DNA of 64,000 nt from Aquabacterium commune (GTDB lineage: Bacteria; Pseudomonadota; Gammaproteobacteria; Burkholderiales; Burkholderiaceae_C), in the NCBI RefSeq assembly GCF_004362855.1, contig NZ_SNXW01000003.1, forward strand, positions 124,001 to 188,000, written 5' to 3'. Shown here piece after piece: positions 10,096 to 19,445 of the stretch (its first letter is position 1; each line of letters begins with the position of its first letter). The position numbers and the translations under genes are program-made. The notes beneath the pieces were generated by a model. The model ran no database searches. It worked only from the letters and a program-made list of their open reading frames with translations, and was not told the DNA's origin.

Positions 10096-11364
10096 TCAGA
10101 TGTCGAACAGCAGGCGGGCCGGATCTTCCAGCGCTTCCTTCATGGCCACCAGGCCCAGCACGGCTTCGCGGCCGTCGATGATGCGGTGGTCATAGGACAT
10201 CGCCAGGTAGTTGATCGGGCGCACCACCACTTGACCGTTTTCCACCACGGCGCGGTCCTTCGTGGCGTGCACGCCCAGGATGGCCGACTGCGGCGGGTTG
10301 ATGATCGGCGTGGACAGCATCGAACCGAAGGTGCCGCCGTTGGAGATGGAGAAGGTGCCGCCGGTCAGGTCGTCCAGACCCAGCTTGCCGTCACGGGCCT
10401 TGGCACCGAATTCAGCGATCTTCTTCTCGATTTCAGCGAAGGTCATCTGGTCCGCATTGCGCAGCACCGGCACCACCAGGCCACGGGGCGAGCCCACGGC
10501 CACGCCGATGTCGAAGTAGCCGTGGTAGACCACGTCGTTGCCATCGACCGAAGCGTTGATCACCGGGTACTTCTTCAGGGCATGCACTGCCGCCTTGACG
10601 AAGAAGCTCATGAAGCCCAGCTTGACGCCGTGTTCCTTCTCGAACTTTTCCTGGAACTTCTTGCGCATCTCCATCACCGGGGCCATGTTCACTTCGTTGA
10701 ACGTGGTCAGGATGGCGTTGGTGGCTTGCGACTGCAGCAGGCGCTCGGCCACACGGGCACGCAGGCGGCTCATCGGCACGCGCTGCTCAGGACGTTCGCC
10801 CAGGGTGTTCGGACCGGTGGGGATGCTCACGGCCGGCAGGGCCTTGGTGGGCACACCGGTCGGGATCGCGGCAGCCGCAGGCGCTGCGGCAGGCTTGGCG
10901 CCACCGGCCACGGCGGCCAGCACGTCGCCCTTGGTCACGCGGCCGTCCTTGCCGGAACCCGCGACTTGCGCCGTGCTCAGGCCGTTGTCGGCCAGCAGCT
11001 TGGCGGCGGCGGGCATGGCCACATCGCCCTTGTTGCCACCGGTGGCGGCAGGTGCGGCAGCCGCAGGGGCCGAAGCAACGGCGGCCACTGGCTTGATTTC
11101 CAGCGGGCTGACCGCAGCAGAGCCTTCGGTGTCGATGCGGGCGATGACCTCGTCGCTGGCGACGGTGTCGCCGTCGTTGCGGACGAGTTGTGCGATCACG
11201 CCAGCGGCCGGTGCGGGCACTTCCAGCACGACCTTGTCGGTCTCGATTTCAATGATGATTTCGTCCGCAGCGACAGCTTCGCCGGGGCGCTTCTTCCATT
11301 GCAGCAGCGTGGCTTCGGCCACGGATTCAGAAAGTTGGGGAACCTTGACGTCAACGATTGCCAT
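10096..11364 (-). CDS. sucB: Dihydrolipoyllysine-residue succinyltransferase (E2 of 2-oxoglutarate dehydrogenase)
   Basis: E2 core of the 2-oxoglutarate dehydrogenase complex; transfers the succinyl group to CoA. The 422 residues have a single lipoyl domain (residues 2-75, [14 protein letters not shown], lipoyl-lysine K44) and an Ala-rich linker. Next come a peripheral subunit-binding domain ([21 protein letters not shown]) and a second Ala/Pro linker. The catalytic domain ends with [13 protein letters not shown], which supplies the active-site His. An AGGAGA ribosome site precedes the ATG. It follows sucA after a 107-bp spacer carrying a large hairpin. Confidence 0.97.
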   Translation of the reverse strand: MAIVDVKVPQLSESVAEATLLQWKKRPGEAVAADEIIIEIETDKVVLEVPAPAAGVIAQLVRNDGDTVASDEVIARIDTEGSAAVSPLEIKPVAAVASAPAAAAPAATGGNKGDVAMPAAAKLLADNGLSTAQVAGSGKDGRVTKGDVLAAVAGGAKPAAAPAAAAIPTGVPTKALPAVSIPTGPNTLGERPEQRVPMSRLRARVAERLLQSQATNAILTTFNEVNMAPVMEMRKKFQEKFEKEHGVKLGFMSFFVKAAVHALKKYPVINASVDGNDVVYHGYFDIGVAVGSPRGLVVPVLRNADQMTFAEIEKKIAEFGAKARDGKLGLDDLTGGTFSISNGGTFGSMLSTPIINPPQSAILGVHATKDRAVVENGQVVVRPINYLAMSYDHRIIDGREAVLGLVAMKEALEDPARLLFDI

Positions 11365-11402
11365 GATGTGTATCTCCTGCGGCAGCCGCCTTGCTCGCCA
11401 CC

Positions 11403-11438
11403 GTCCGGACCGTCAGGCTGAGCCTGTCCGGGCCGGAC
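11403..11438 (-). other. Long imperfect hairpin in the sucA-sucB spacer
   Basis: GTCCGG and CCGGAC arms with an inner CAGG/CCTG stem form an imperfect 36-nt hairpin in the mRNA between the sucA stop and the sucB ribosome site. There is no T-tract, so it looks like an mRNA processing or stability element rather than a terminator (inference). Confidence 0.4.
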
Positions 11439-11471
11439 CGGTCTGGGCGACGCAAAGCGCCTGCCATGACC

Positions 11472-14330
11472 TTACTTGGTGAGAACGAAGCCCTTGAGCT
11501 TGGCGAAAGCCTGGTCCAGCAAAGCCTTTTGCTGTTCCTGGTGCAAGTGGGCGTAACCCACTGCCGGCGAAGCCGAGGCGGGACGGCCCGCATAACCCAG
11601 CTTCTGACCGTCGGCCATGTTCTCGTGGATGTAGTGCTGCACGAAGAACCAGGAGCCCTGGTTCTGAGGCTCGTCCTGACACCAGACCATTTCGGTCAGG
11701 TTCGGGTACTTCTTGGCCTCGGCCGCGAAAGCCTTGTGCGGGAAGGGATAGAGCTGCTCGACGCGGATGATGGCCACGTCGGTCGCCTTCTTCTCGGCAC
11801 GCTTCTTGACCAGGTCGTAATAGACCTTGCCCGAGCAGGCGATCAGGCGCTTGACCTTGCTGTTGTCGATGGCCTCGTCCACCTCACCGATCACGGTGCG
11901 GAACTCGCCGCGGGTGAACTCGGTCAGCGGCGAGGTCGCGTCCTTGTTACGCAGCAGCGACTTCGGCGTCATGATGACCAGCGGCTTGCGGAACATGCGC
12001 ACCATCTGGCGACGCAACACGTGGAAGATCTGCGAGGCCGAGGTCGGCTGCACGATCTGCATGTTGTTGTCGGCGGCCAGCTGCATGAAGCGCTCCAGGC
12101 GGGCCGAGCTGTGCTCGGGGCCCTGGCCTTCGTAGCCGTGCGGCAGCATCAGGGTCAGGCCATTGGCACGGCCCCACTTCACTTCGCCTGACGCGATGAA
12201 CTGGTCGATCACCACCTGGGCGCCGTTGGCGAAGTCGCCGAACTGCGCTTCCCAGATGACCAGGCTGTTGGGGTCGGAGCCGGCATAGCCGTACTCGAAG
12301 CCCAGCACGGCCTCTTCGGACAGGATGGAGTCGATGACGACGTACGGGGCCTGGTTGTCGGCCACGTGCTGCAGGGGGACATAGGTGCCCTCGTCGAACT
12401 TCTCGCGGTTCTGGTCGTGCAGCACCGAGTGGCGGTGCGTGAAGGTGCCACGACCGCAGTCTTCGCCAGACAGGCGCACCGGGTAGCCCGAAGCCACCAG
12501 CGAGGCAAACGCCATGTGCTCGCCCATGCCCCAGTCCACATTGACTTCGCCTCGGCCCATGGCGGCGCGGTCGTCGATGACCTTCTGCACCAGCGGGTGA
12601 GGCTTGAAGTTGGCGGGGACGGTGGTGATGCGCTCGGCCAGGCGGCGGAACTCGGCCAGCGGCAGGGCCGTGTCGGCGGAGTCGGTCCACTTCTTGTTCA
12701 AGAAGGGCGTCCAGTCAACGGCGTACTTGCTCTTGAAGTTGGTCAGCACCGGGTCCACCGTGTGCTTGCCGGCTTCCATGGCGGCGCGGTAGCCCTTGAC
12801 CATGTCGTCCGGACCGGTGGGGGGCAGCGTGCCGCCACCGACCAGGCGGTCACCGTACACCTTGCGGGTGCCGGGATGCTGGCCGATCTTCTTGTACATC
12901 AGCGGCTGGGTCATCGACGGCGTGTCCTGCTCGTTGTGACCGAGCTTGCGGAAACACACGATGTCAACGACCACGTCTTTGCTGAACTGCTGGCGGTAGT
13001 CCAGGGCCAGCTGGGTGGCGAACACCACGGCTTCCGGATCGTCGCCATTGACGTGCAGCACCGGGGCTTCGATCATCTTGACGACGTCGGAGCAGTACAG
13101 CGTCGAGCGGGTGTCGCGCGGGTCGGAGGTGGTGAAGCCGATCTGGTTGTTGATGACGATGTGCACCGTGCCGCCCGTGTAGTAACCACGGGTCTGGGCC
13201 AGCGCCAGCGTTTCCATCACGACGCCCTGGCCTGCGAAGGCGGCGTCACCGTGCACCTGCACCGGCAGCACTTGCGTGCCCTTGGCGTCGCCACGGCGGT
13301 CCATGCGGGCCTTGACCGAGCCTTCGATCACCGGGTTGACGATTTCCAGGTGCGAGGGGTTGAAGGACAGCGAGAGGTGAACCGGGCCGCCAGCGGTGGA
13401 GACATCGCTGGAGAAACCCTGGTGGTACTTCACGTCGCCAGCGGGCAGGTTCTCAGGCGCGGTGTGCTCGAACTCGGAGAACAGCTCGGCAGGTTGCTTG
13501 CCCAGCGTGTTGACCAACACGTTCAGGCGGCCGCGGTGGGCCATGCCGATGACGATTTCCTGCACGCCCTTTTCGCCGGCGCGCTGGATGAGTTCGTCCA
13601 TCGAGGCGATGAAGGATTCACCGCCTTCCAGCGAAAAGCGCTTTTGGCCAACGTACTTGGTGTGGAGGAATCGCTCCAGACCTTCGGCTGCAGTCAGTCG
13701 CTCGAGAATGTGCTTCTTCTTCTCGGCGCTGAAGGTCGGCTTGGAGCGGGTGCTCTCCAGGCTTTCCTGCCACCAGCGTTTTTCGGTGGGGTCGGTGATG
13801 TGCATGTACTCGGCGCCGATGCTGCCGCAGTACGTCTCACGCAAGGCCTGCACGATTTCGCGCAGGGTCATGTGCTCGGCCTTGGTGAAGTAGGTGTTCG
13901 TCGCCGAGAAGGTGATGTCCATGTCCGACTCGGTGAAGTCGTAGAAGGACGGTTCAAGCTCGGGGATCTTGGCGCGTTCCTGGCGCTTGAGCGGGTCCAG
14001 GTCGGCCCAGCGGGAGCCCAGGAAGCGGTAAGCAGCGATCAGGGACTGGACGTGGACCTGCTTGCGGGCGACAGCGAGGTCGGCCGAACTGGTCTTGATC
14101 ATGAAGGCGTTGGCCTTCGCACGTTGAGCGAAAGACTCGACCACGGGGGCATGCGCCACATCGCGGTGGTCGGAGCCATCCACAGCAGGAACGTTCTGGA
14201 GGGCGTCGAAGTAGGAGCGCCAGTTGTCTGGCACCGAACCGGGGTTGTCGAGGTAAGCCTCGTACAACTCTTCAACGTATGGGGCATTGCCCCCGAACAG
14301 GTACGAGTTCGACCTGAACTGCTGCATCAT
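11472..14330 (-). CDS. sucA: 2-oxoglutarate dehydrogenase E1 component
   Basis: Thiamine-diphosphate-dependent E1 of the TCA cycle complex; decarboxylates 2-oxoglutarate and succinylates the lipoyl group of SucB. The 952 residues are the usual length. It starts MMQQFRSNSYLFGGNAPYVEELYEAYL, the E1o N-terminal motif. Other marks are GMAHRGRLNVLVN, the ThDP-binding GDAAFAGQGVV with a downstream NNQIGFTT, and SGEDCGRGTFTHRHSVLHDQ. The C-terminus is the PDH-like transketolase end (WCQDEPQNQGSWFFVQHYI). Two consecutive ATG codons could start; an AAGGTGAG ribosome site precedes them. First gene of the operon. Confidence 0.97.
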   Translation of the reverse strand: MMQQFRSNSYLFGGNAPYVEELYEAYLDNPGSVPDNWRSYFDALQNVPAVDGSDHRDVAHAPVVESFAQRAKANAFMIKTSSADLAVARKQVHVQSLIAAYRFLGSRWADLDPLKRQERAKIPELEPSFYDFTESDMDITFSATNTYFTKAEHMTLREIVQALRETYCGSIGAEYMHITDPTEKRWWQESLESTRSKPTFSAEKKKHILERLTAAEGLERFLHTKYVGQKRFSLEGGESFIASMDELIQRAGEKGVQEIVIGMAHRGRLNVLVNTLGKQPAELFSEFEHTAPENLPAGDVKYHQGFSSDVSTAGGPVHLSLSFNPSHLEIVNPVIEGSVKARMDRRGDAKGTQVLPVQVHGDAAFAGQGVVMETLALAQTRGYYTGGTVHIVINNQIGFTTSDPRDTRSTLYCSDVVKMIEAPVLHVNGDDPEAVVFATQLALDYRQQFSKDVVVDIVCFRKLGHNEQDTPSMTQPLMYKKIGQHPGTRKVYGDRLVGGGTLPPTGPDDMVKGYRAAMEAGKHTVDPVLTNFKSKYAVDWTPFLNKKWTDSADTALPLAEFRRLAERITTVPANFKPHPLVQKVIDDRAAMGRGEVNVDWGMGEHMAFASLVASGYPVRLSGEDCGRGTFTHRHSVLHDQNREKFDEGTYVPLQHVADNQAPYVVIDSILSEEAVLGFEYGYAGSDPNSLVIWEAQFGDFANGAQVVIDQFIASGEVKWGRANGLTLMLPHGYEGQGPEHSSARLERFMQLAADNNMQIVQPTSASQIFHVLRRQMVRMFRKPLVIMTPKSLLRNKDATSPLTEFTRGEFRTVIGEVDEAIDNSKVKRLIACSGKVYYDLVKKRAEKKATDVAIIRVEQLYPFPHKAFAAEAKKYPNLTEMVWCQDEPQNQGSWFFVQHYIHENMADGQKLGYAGRPASASPAVGYAHLHQEQQKALLDQAFAKLKGFVLTK

Positions 14331-14721
14331 TTTCGCTCACCTTACTCTCAGGTTTCCTGAGACGTTGGCTGGTTGGACAACCTTCCGCGACACGGCTTGA
14401 CCGGTTGGCGGATTGCGACCCGCCTTGCTGACTGCCGAGAAACAGAGATCCAGCAAGGGCGACGGGAAGGGCTTATTTTGAAACCGACACCACTGTAGCA
14501 CTGTTGAAGTTGCTTTGCGCTGGAGCTTGTGCAAATGGCGCGCAAACCCTTTTTGTGCCCTGCCTGCGATGGCCTTGTGCGGAAGACGTCTGGGCATTGG
14601 ACGGGAAACGTTCTGTCCAGGTCCAAGGAAAAGAGCACGAAAAGGGCCTGAAAACGGCATGAAAAAAGCCGGGGCAGGCCCGGCTTGGTGCGCGATGCGG
14701 GGTGAACCGCTCAGGCAGACA
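14331..14721. other. Intergenic region between sodB and sucA
   Basis: 391 bp upstream of sucA, on the same strand as the sodB end. The left part holds the sodB terminator region; the right part must carry the sucA promoter and leader. A locally A/T-richer patch around 14470-14520 is the likeliest promoter site, but I see no convincing -35/-10 pair. A short minus-strand open frame here has no family features and I regard it as chance. Confidence 0.5.
14662..14686 (-). terminator. Rho-independent terminator of sodB
   Basis: On the minus strand the 8-bp stem AAGCCGGG/CCCGGCTT (loop of 5) is followed by a run of T. It lies 36-60 bp past the sodB stop. Confidence 0.8.
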
Positions 14722-15303
14722 TCAAGCGAAGTTCGCAGCAGCGAAGTCCCAGTTGACCAGCGAGTTCAGGAAGACCTCGACGAACTTGGGACGGGCGTTG
14801 CGGTAGTCGATGTAGTAGGCGTGCTCCCAGACGTCAACGGTCAGCAGGGCCTTGTCACCGGTGGTCAGCGGGGTGCCAGCCGGGCCCATGTTGACGATGT
14901 CCACGGAGCCATCGGCCTTCTTGACCAGGAAGGTCCAGCCCGAACCGAAGTTGCCCACGGCGGACTTGGTGAAGGCTTCCTTGAAAGCGTCGTAGCTGCC
15001 GAACTTGGCGTTGATGGCGTCGGCCAGCGCGCCGGTCGGTGCACCGCCGCCGTTGGGCTTCATGCAGTTCCAGAAGAAGGTGTGATTCCAGATCTGGGCG
15101 GCGTTGTTGTAAACACCACCGCTGGACTTCTTGATGATCTCTTCCAGGGCCAGGTTCTCGAACTCGGTGCCGGGGATCAGGTTGTTCAGGTTGGTGACGT
15201 ACGCCTGGTGGTGCTTGCCGTAGTGGTATTCGAAGGTTTCCTTCGACAGGTGCGGCGCCAGTGCGTCCTGGGCGTACGGCAGTGCGGGAAGGGTGTGTGC
15301 CAT
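14722..15303 (-). CDS. sodB: Iron superoxide dismutase
   Basis: Dismutates superoxide in the cytoplasm. The 193 residues have the four metal ligands at the E. coli SodB positions: H27 in [12 protein letters not shown]74 in [10 protein letters not shown]157 and H161 in [16 protein letters not shown]. Iron rather than manganese is inferred from FGSGWTFLV and the overall match to betaproteobacterial SodB. The ATG chosen gives [20 protein letters not shown], the family N-terminus; the longer upstream frame is not used. It lies downstream of xseA (162-bp gap), a pairing common in betaproteobacteria, and has its own terminator. Confidence 0.97.
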   Translation of the reverse strand: MAHTLPALPYAQDALAPHLSKETFEYHYGKHHQAYVTNLNNLIPGTEFENLALEEIIKKSSGGVYNNAAQIWNHTFFWNCMKPNGGGAPTGALADAINAKFGSYDAFKEAFTKSAVGNFGSGWTFLVKKADGSVDIVNMGPAGTPLTTGDKALLTVDVWEHAYYIDYRNARPKFVEVFLNSLVNWDFAAANFA

Positions 15304-15465
15304 GGTGCTTTCCTTGGAGGTCCGTTGTGGGGGGAAGGGATCTTTTGGGGAGATTGTAGGCATGCCGCGCACCGGCCCCACGCTTTCAGCCAGATGACCG
15401 GCCGCGGCACGGGGCTTGTTCAGCGCCTGGGTGGCGCTTGTGCCGCGCGCCAGTCTCGCCAACGC

Positions 15466-16806
15466 TCAGGACGCCGGCCCGCGAGGCAAGACGTCGGTGA
15501 CGCGCATGCGCAACACCCCGTCGGCCAGCACGGCCTGGACAGCCTGCTCGGGCTGGACCGCCGCCGCGCTGAGCACGGGCTGGCCTTCGGCGTTGCTCAG
15601 CCAGGCATAGCCTCGCTCCAGCACACGCTGGGGGTCGAGCGCGTGAAGGCGCGTTTCCAGGTGCGCCAGCGATTGTTGGTGGCGCCAGGCCTGCGTCTGC
15701 GCGGCGCGCAGCAGGCGGGTCTGCAGCGCGGGCAGCTGTTGGCCGGTGCGCTGCACCTGCATGCTGCAAGCCGCCGGGAGACGGTGGTCGAGCAGCGCGA
15801 GTTGCTGGCGGTGCTGGGCCAGCAACTGGGAAGGGCGAGCCAGGCGCAAAGCGGCGCTGTCCTGGCGCTGGCTCAGGGTGTCCAGCCGCTGGTGGACGCG
15901 GTGCTGCAGGTGCCGGGCATGGGCAGCGATCTCCGCCAGGGCCGAGGCCTGATCCCGGGCCACCAGTTCCGCCGCCGCCGTGGGCGTGGGCGCGCGCAGG
16001 TCGGCGGCGAAATCGGCCAAGGTCACATCGGTTTCGTGCCCGACGCCACTGACCACGGGCACAGGGCAAGCAGCGATGGCACGGACCACACGCTCGTCGT
16101 TGAAGGCCCACAGGTCTTCCAGCGCCCCCCCGCCGCGGCAGACGATGGCCGCATCGAAGCGGCAGCCGCCGTGGTGCGCCAACGCCAGCTGGGCCAGCGA
16201 CTGCACGATCTGGGCGGGGGCCTCCACGCCCTGGACCGAACACGGCAGCAGCACCACTTCGACGTGCGGCGCCCGGCGCGCCAGAGCCGTCAGCACATCG
16301 CGCAAGGCCGCGGCCTGCAAGGACGTGACCACCGCCACACGCCCGGGGAAGGCCCGCAGCGGGCGCTTGCGGCCAGCATCGAACAGGCCCTCGGCTTCCA
16401 GTTTCGCTTTCAGGCGCAGGAACTGCTCGTACAGCGCACCGGCGCCTGCACGCTGCAGGCCATCGACCACCAGCTGCAACTCGCCGCGGGCTTCGTACAC
16501 AGCCAATTGCCCGCGCGCCTCGACCAGCATGCCCTCGCCCGGTGAGAACTCGACCTGCGACAAGGCCCGCCGGAACATGGCGCAGCGGATGGCGGCCTGG
16601 CCGTGCTCGTCCTTGAGGGTGAAGTAGCCATGGCCACTGGCGGCCCGCGTGAAACCGCTGATCTCGCCACGCACCACGCAGCTGCCAAAACGCGCGGCCA
16701 GCGTGTCGCCCACGGCCTGCACCAAAGCGCCGACACCCCAGACCCGGGGCCGCCCCCCAGTGCTTCCCAAAACGCCGCCCGCAGCGTCGTTTCCTGCCTC
16801 TACCAT
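15466..16806 (-). CDS. xseA: Exodeoxyribonuclease VII large subunit
   Basis: Catalytic subunit of the single-strand-specific exonuclease VII. The 446 residues show an N-terminal OB-fold (VRGEISGFTRAASGHGYFTLKD) and the nuclease core with AVVTSLQAAALRDVL, VCRGGGALEDLWAFNDE and SGVGHETDVTLADFAADLRA. A long coiled coil with many Gln/His/Leu follows. The start is the ATG giving MVEAGNDAAGG, preceded by a GAGGTGG ribosome site. The small subunit gene xseB is not in this window. Divergent from exbB across about 400 bp; sodB follows downstream. Confidence 0.95.
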   Translation of the reverse strand: MVEAGNDAAGGVLGSTGGRPRVWGVGALVQAVGDTLAARFGSCVVRGEISGFTRAASGHGYFTLKDEHGQAAIRCAMFRRALSQVEFSPGEGMLVEARGQLAVYEARGELQLVVDGLQRAGAGALYEQFLRLKAKLEAEGLFDAGRKRPLRAFPGRVAVVTSLQAAALRDVLTALARRAPHVEVVLLPCSVQGVEAPAQIVQSLAQLALAHHGGCRFDAAIVCRGGGALEDLWAFNDERVVRAIAACPVPVVSGVGHETDVTLADFAADLRAPTPTAAAELVARDQASALAEIAAHARHLQHRVHQRLDTLSQRQDSAALRLARPSQLLAQHRQQLALLDHRLPAACSMQVQRTGQQLPALQTRLLRAAQTQAWRHQQSLAHLETRLHALDPQRVLERGYAWLSNAEGQPVLSAAAVQPEQAVQAVLADGVLRMRVTDVLPRGPAS

Positions 16807-16882
16807 GCGCCACCTCGCGAGACAAGTCCACAATTCGCGCCAGCGTGGCTCAAACGCTGCCCCAGCCTGTCACGAAGCCTTA

Positions 16883-16892
16883 ATGACGTCAT
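16883..16892. promoter_or_regulatory. Perfect 10-bp palindrome, possible operator
   Basis: ATGACGTCAT lies upstream of xseA in the divergent spacer, inside the A/T-rich patch. The symmetry suggests a dimeric regulator site; the regulator is unknown. Confidence 0.3.
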
Positions 16893-16987
16893 AAGTGATT
16901 GATTTTCAAGGAAAAACAGCTGCTTAAAAATTCAGCAATGTGAGAGCAAGCCAATGTTGATGCGGCTTGCGGGGCCATGCGCAAGGC

Positions 16988-17008
16988 TTACCCACAAAGT
17001 TATCCACA
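16988..17008 (+). promoter_or_regulatory. Two tandem DnaA-box-like 9-mers
   Basis: TTATCCACA at 17000-17008 is an exact consensus DnaA box. TTACCCACA at 16988-16996, in the same orientation and 3 bp away, differs at one base. They lie about 200 bp upstream of exbB with no dnaA or dnaN nearby, so a DnaA-controlled promoter or titration site is more likely than an origin. Confidence 0.5.
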
Positions 17009-17207
17009 GGATCGGTGGACGACTTCGGCGCGTTGCACGGGGTGCATTGACCAAGTCCGCCGAGCGTTGCAGATGGACACCAGTTGCGACCGCACCCATG
17101 GCGCATCTCGCCCAGACTGGGCCAGGATCAGCCCCATAATCATGCGCTGTTCAGGCCTTGTGTCGCCCCAGGCGGCCCAGGCATCGCGCCTTACCAGGGA
17201 GTCTGAT

Positions 17208-17843
17208 TTGCTGTCCATCTTACAAGCCGCAGGCTGGCCCATCGTGCCGCTGGTGCTGTGTTCCATCGTGGCACTCGCCCTGGTCATCGAGCGTTTCCTG
17301 AGCCTGCGGGAGAGCAGAGTGGCGCCGCCGCGCCTGGTCGATGAGGTGATGTCGGTGACGCGCACCGCCCTGCCCCCGGCCGACACGCTCACCAAGCTGG
17401 CCGAGAACTCCATCCTGGGCCTGGTGCTGGCTCAGGGCCTGCGGGCCGCCGCCGCCGAGCAACGCATCACCGAAGCGAACCTGCGCGGCGCCTTCGAGTC
17501 GGCCGGCCGCGACGCCGTGCACCGCCTGGAGCGCAACCTCAGCGCGCTGGGCACCATCGCCAGCGCGGCGCCGCTGCTGGGCCTGCTCGGCACCGTGATC
17601 GGCATGATCGAGATCTTCGGCGCCTCCGGCCCGCAAGCCAGCGCAGGCACCAACCCCGCCGACCTGGCCCACGGCATTTCGGTGGCGCTCTACAACACGG
17701 CGTTTGGCCTGATAGTGGCCATTCCCTCGCTGATCGCCTACCGCCATTTCCGCGCCCGCATCGAGGGCTACACCCTGGCGCTGGAGCAGTCTGCCGACCG
17801 CATGGTGCCGCACATCCTGCGCCTGAGCACGCCGCGCCGCTGA
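17208..17843 (+). CDS. exbB: MotA/TolQ/ExbB proton channel family protein
   Basis: Inner-membrane proton channel subunit that, with ExbD, energises outer-membrane transport through TonB or a similar partner. I place the start at a TTG giving (M)LSILQAAGWPIVPLVLCSIV, because the family begins here and AGGGAG lies 6 nt upstream; a longer in-frame ATG at 17142 has no family match. The 211 residues have three membrane segments, the last two around SALGTIASAAPLLGLLGTVIGMI and GISVALYNTAFGLIVAIPSL. First gene of exbB-exbD-lpxK-trm112-kdsB, a standard betaproteobacterial order. Confidence 0.93.
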   Translation: MLSILQAAGWPIVPLVLCSIVALALVIERFLSLRESRVAPPRLVDEVMSVTRTALPPADTLTKLAENSILGLVLAQGLRAAAAEQRITEANLRGAFESAGRDAVHRLERNLSALGTIASAAPLLGLLGTVIGMIEIFGASGPQASAGTNPADLAHGISVALYNTAFGLIVAIPSLIAYRHFRARIEGYTLALEQSADRMVPHILRLSTPRR

Positions 17844-17862
17844 CGCCCGGACGGACACCGCC

Positions 17863-18330
17863 ATGCCGATGAATTTTCGCAAGCGACACGCGCCCGAGGA
17901 ACCCGAGATCAACCTGATCCCGTTCATCGACGTGCTGCTGGTGGTGCTGATTTTCCTGATGCTCACCACCACCTACTCGCGCATGACCGAGCTGAAGATC
18001 AACCTGCCCGCGGCCAACGCGCAGGCAGCGTCGGTGCGGCCCAAGGAGTTGCAGGTGCTGGTGGCCTCCGACGGGCGCTACATGGTCAACCAGCGCACGC
18101 TGGAAGGCCGCAACGTGGAAGCCCTGGCCGCAGGCCTGAGCGCCGAAGCCGGCACCTCGCGGGACGTGGTGGTCGTGGTGAAGGCCGATGCCGCTGCCAC
18201 CCACCAGAGCGTGATCAACGTGATGGACGCCGCGCGCCGTGTGGGCTTGACCCAGCTGACGTTTGCCACGCAAGGGCAAAGCGGGGCGCCCGCTGCCCCG
18301 ACTGCACCCACAGCAGCCACCGCACAGTGA
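17863..18330 (+). CDS. exbD: ExbD/TolR family biopolymer transport protein
   Basis: Partner of ExbB. The 155 residues have a short cytoplasmic N-terminus and one membrane helix with the essential Asp in EINLIPFIDVLLVVLIFLML (about residues 15-34). A periplasmic domain (ELKINLPAANAQ... QVLVASDGRYMVNQ ... DAARRVGLTQLTFAT) follows. It ends in an Ala/Pro/Thr-rich tail of about 20 residues. The gene starts 20 bp after exbB, and its TGA overlaps the GTG start of lpxK. Confidence 0.95.
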   Translation: MPMNFRKRHAPEEPEINLIPFIDVLLVVLIFLMLTTTYSRMTELKINLPAANAQAASVRPKELQVLVASDGRYMVNQRTLEGRNVEALAAGLSAEAGTSRDVVVVVKADAAATHQSVINVMDAARRVGLTQLTFATQGQSGAPAAPTAPTAATAQ

Positions 18331-19424
18331 GCAGCCTGGCCAGCACCCTGCAGCGCGCCTGGTTGCGTCGCGGGCCGCTGGCCTGTGCGCTGTGGCCTGT
18401 GTCCTGCCTGATGGGCATGGTCGTCGCGCTGCGTCGCCTGGCCAGCGCGCGGGGGTGGCTGCACGCTGACAAACTGCCCGTGCCCGTGCTGGTGGTGGGC
18501 AACCGCATCGTCGGTGGGGCGGGCAAGACGCCGGTCACCATCGCCATCCTCCAACACCTGCAGGCACGTGGCCTGACGCCCGGTGTGCTCAGCCGAGGCT
18601 ACGGCGTAACGATCGACCCCGCCCAGCCGCGCTTGCTGGACCGCGACAGCGTCAGCACCTGGAGCGCGCGCGACACCGGCGACGAGCCCTGGCTGATTTT
18701 CCGGCGCACGGGCGTGCCCGTCATGGTGGGACCGAAGCGCGCCGTCGATGGCCGCGCGCTGCTGCGGGCGCACCCCGACATCGACATCCTGGTGTGTGAC
18801 GACGGCCTGCAGCACCTGGCGCTGCAGCGCGACATCGAGGTCGTGGTGTTCGACGAACGCGGCGCTGGCAACGGCTGGCTGCTGCCGGCGGGCCCATTGC
18901 GCGAACCCCTGGACACCGCGGCAGGCCCGGGCGTGACCGCGCCGCCCCTGGTGCTCTACAACGCGGCGCGGCCCAGCACGCCCCTGCCCGGCCATGTCGG
19001 CGTGCGCGAACTTGGCGATGTGCGCGCCCTGGCGGACTGGTGGGCCGGCACCCAAACGACCCCAGCGCCCTCGCCCCAGGCCACACCGGGCGCCTGGGCC
19101 TTGGCCGGCATCGCCCACCCGGACCGGTTTTTCGACGCCTTGCGAGCCCAAGGCTGGCAGCTGCAGACTTGTCCTTTGCCCGACCACCACGGCTTCGCCA
19201 CCCTGCCCTGGCCTGCCGAGGTGCGCGACCTCATCGTCACCGAAAAAGACGCCGTCAAGCTGGACCCGCAACGGCTCGCGCTGGAGCGCCCGAACACGCG
19301 GGTCTGGGTCTCGGTCTTAGACTTCCGCCCTGAGCCTGCGTTCTGGACAGCCCTGGACGCGGCCATCGACGCGGTCGTGTGTGCCGCGCAGCCCCCTCGA
19401 CGCCCCAACACAGTTCAACCCTGA
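18327..19424 (+). CDS. lpxK: Tetraacyldisaccharide 4'-kinase
   Basis: Phosphorylates the lipid A disaccharide at the 4' position, the sixth step of the Raetz pathway, at the inner membrane. The 365 residues show the P-loop region VVGNRIVGGAGKTPVTIAIL (about residues 56-75), GVLSRGYG, DIDILVCDDGLQHLALQRD and the VTEKDAVKL motif near the C-terminus. The N-terminal hydrophobic stretch (LACALWPVSCLMGMVVAL) is the membrane anchor. It starts with GTG, overlapping the exbD stop by 4 bases. Confidence 0.95.
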   Translation: MSSLASTLQRAWLRRGPLACALWPVSCLMGMVVALRRLASARGWLHADKLPVPVLVVGNRIVGGAGKTPVTIAILQHLQARGLTPGVLSRGYGVTIDPAQPRLLDRDSVSTWSARDTGDEPWLIFRRTGVPVMVGPKRAVDGRALLRAHPDIDILVCDDGLQHLALQRDIEVVVFDERGAGNGWLLPAGPLREPLDTAAGPGVTAPPLVLYNAARPSTPLPGHVGVRELGDVRALADWWAGTQTTPAPSPQATPGAWALAGIAHPDRFFDALRAQGWQLQTCPLPDHHGFATLPWPAEVRDLIVTEKDAVKLDPQRLALERPNTRVWVSVLDFRPEPAFWTALDAAIDAVVCAAQPPRRPNTVQP

Positions 19425-19445
19425 GCCCCACCGAGCCCCACTGCC

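Larger units (their letters stand above)
16807..17207. other. Divergent xseA/exbB intergenic region
   Basis: About 400 bp without a gene. It holds an A/T-rich patch (16880-16945), a perfect 10-bp palindrome ATGACGTCAT (16883-16892), two DnaA-box-like sequences (16988-17008) and a CATAAT hexamer at 17135-17140 that could be the exbB -10. No RNA gene or credible short ORF was seen. Confidence 0.6.

Noticed and set aside
9655-11421. Long plus-strand open frame opposite sucB and the PspC gene
   Set aside because: The minus strand encodes recognisable SucB, PspC and LpdA; the plus frame has no family features.
14337-14660. Minus-strand 107-codon open frame between sodB and sucA
   Set aside because: No family match, no ribosome site and no typical codon pattern; it overlaps the region expected to hold the sucA promoter.
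16988-17008. DnaA boxes as a replication origin
   Set aside because: Only two boxes, no dnaA, dnaN, gidA or parAB nearby; a promoter or titration site fits better.
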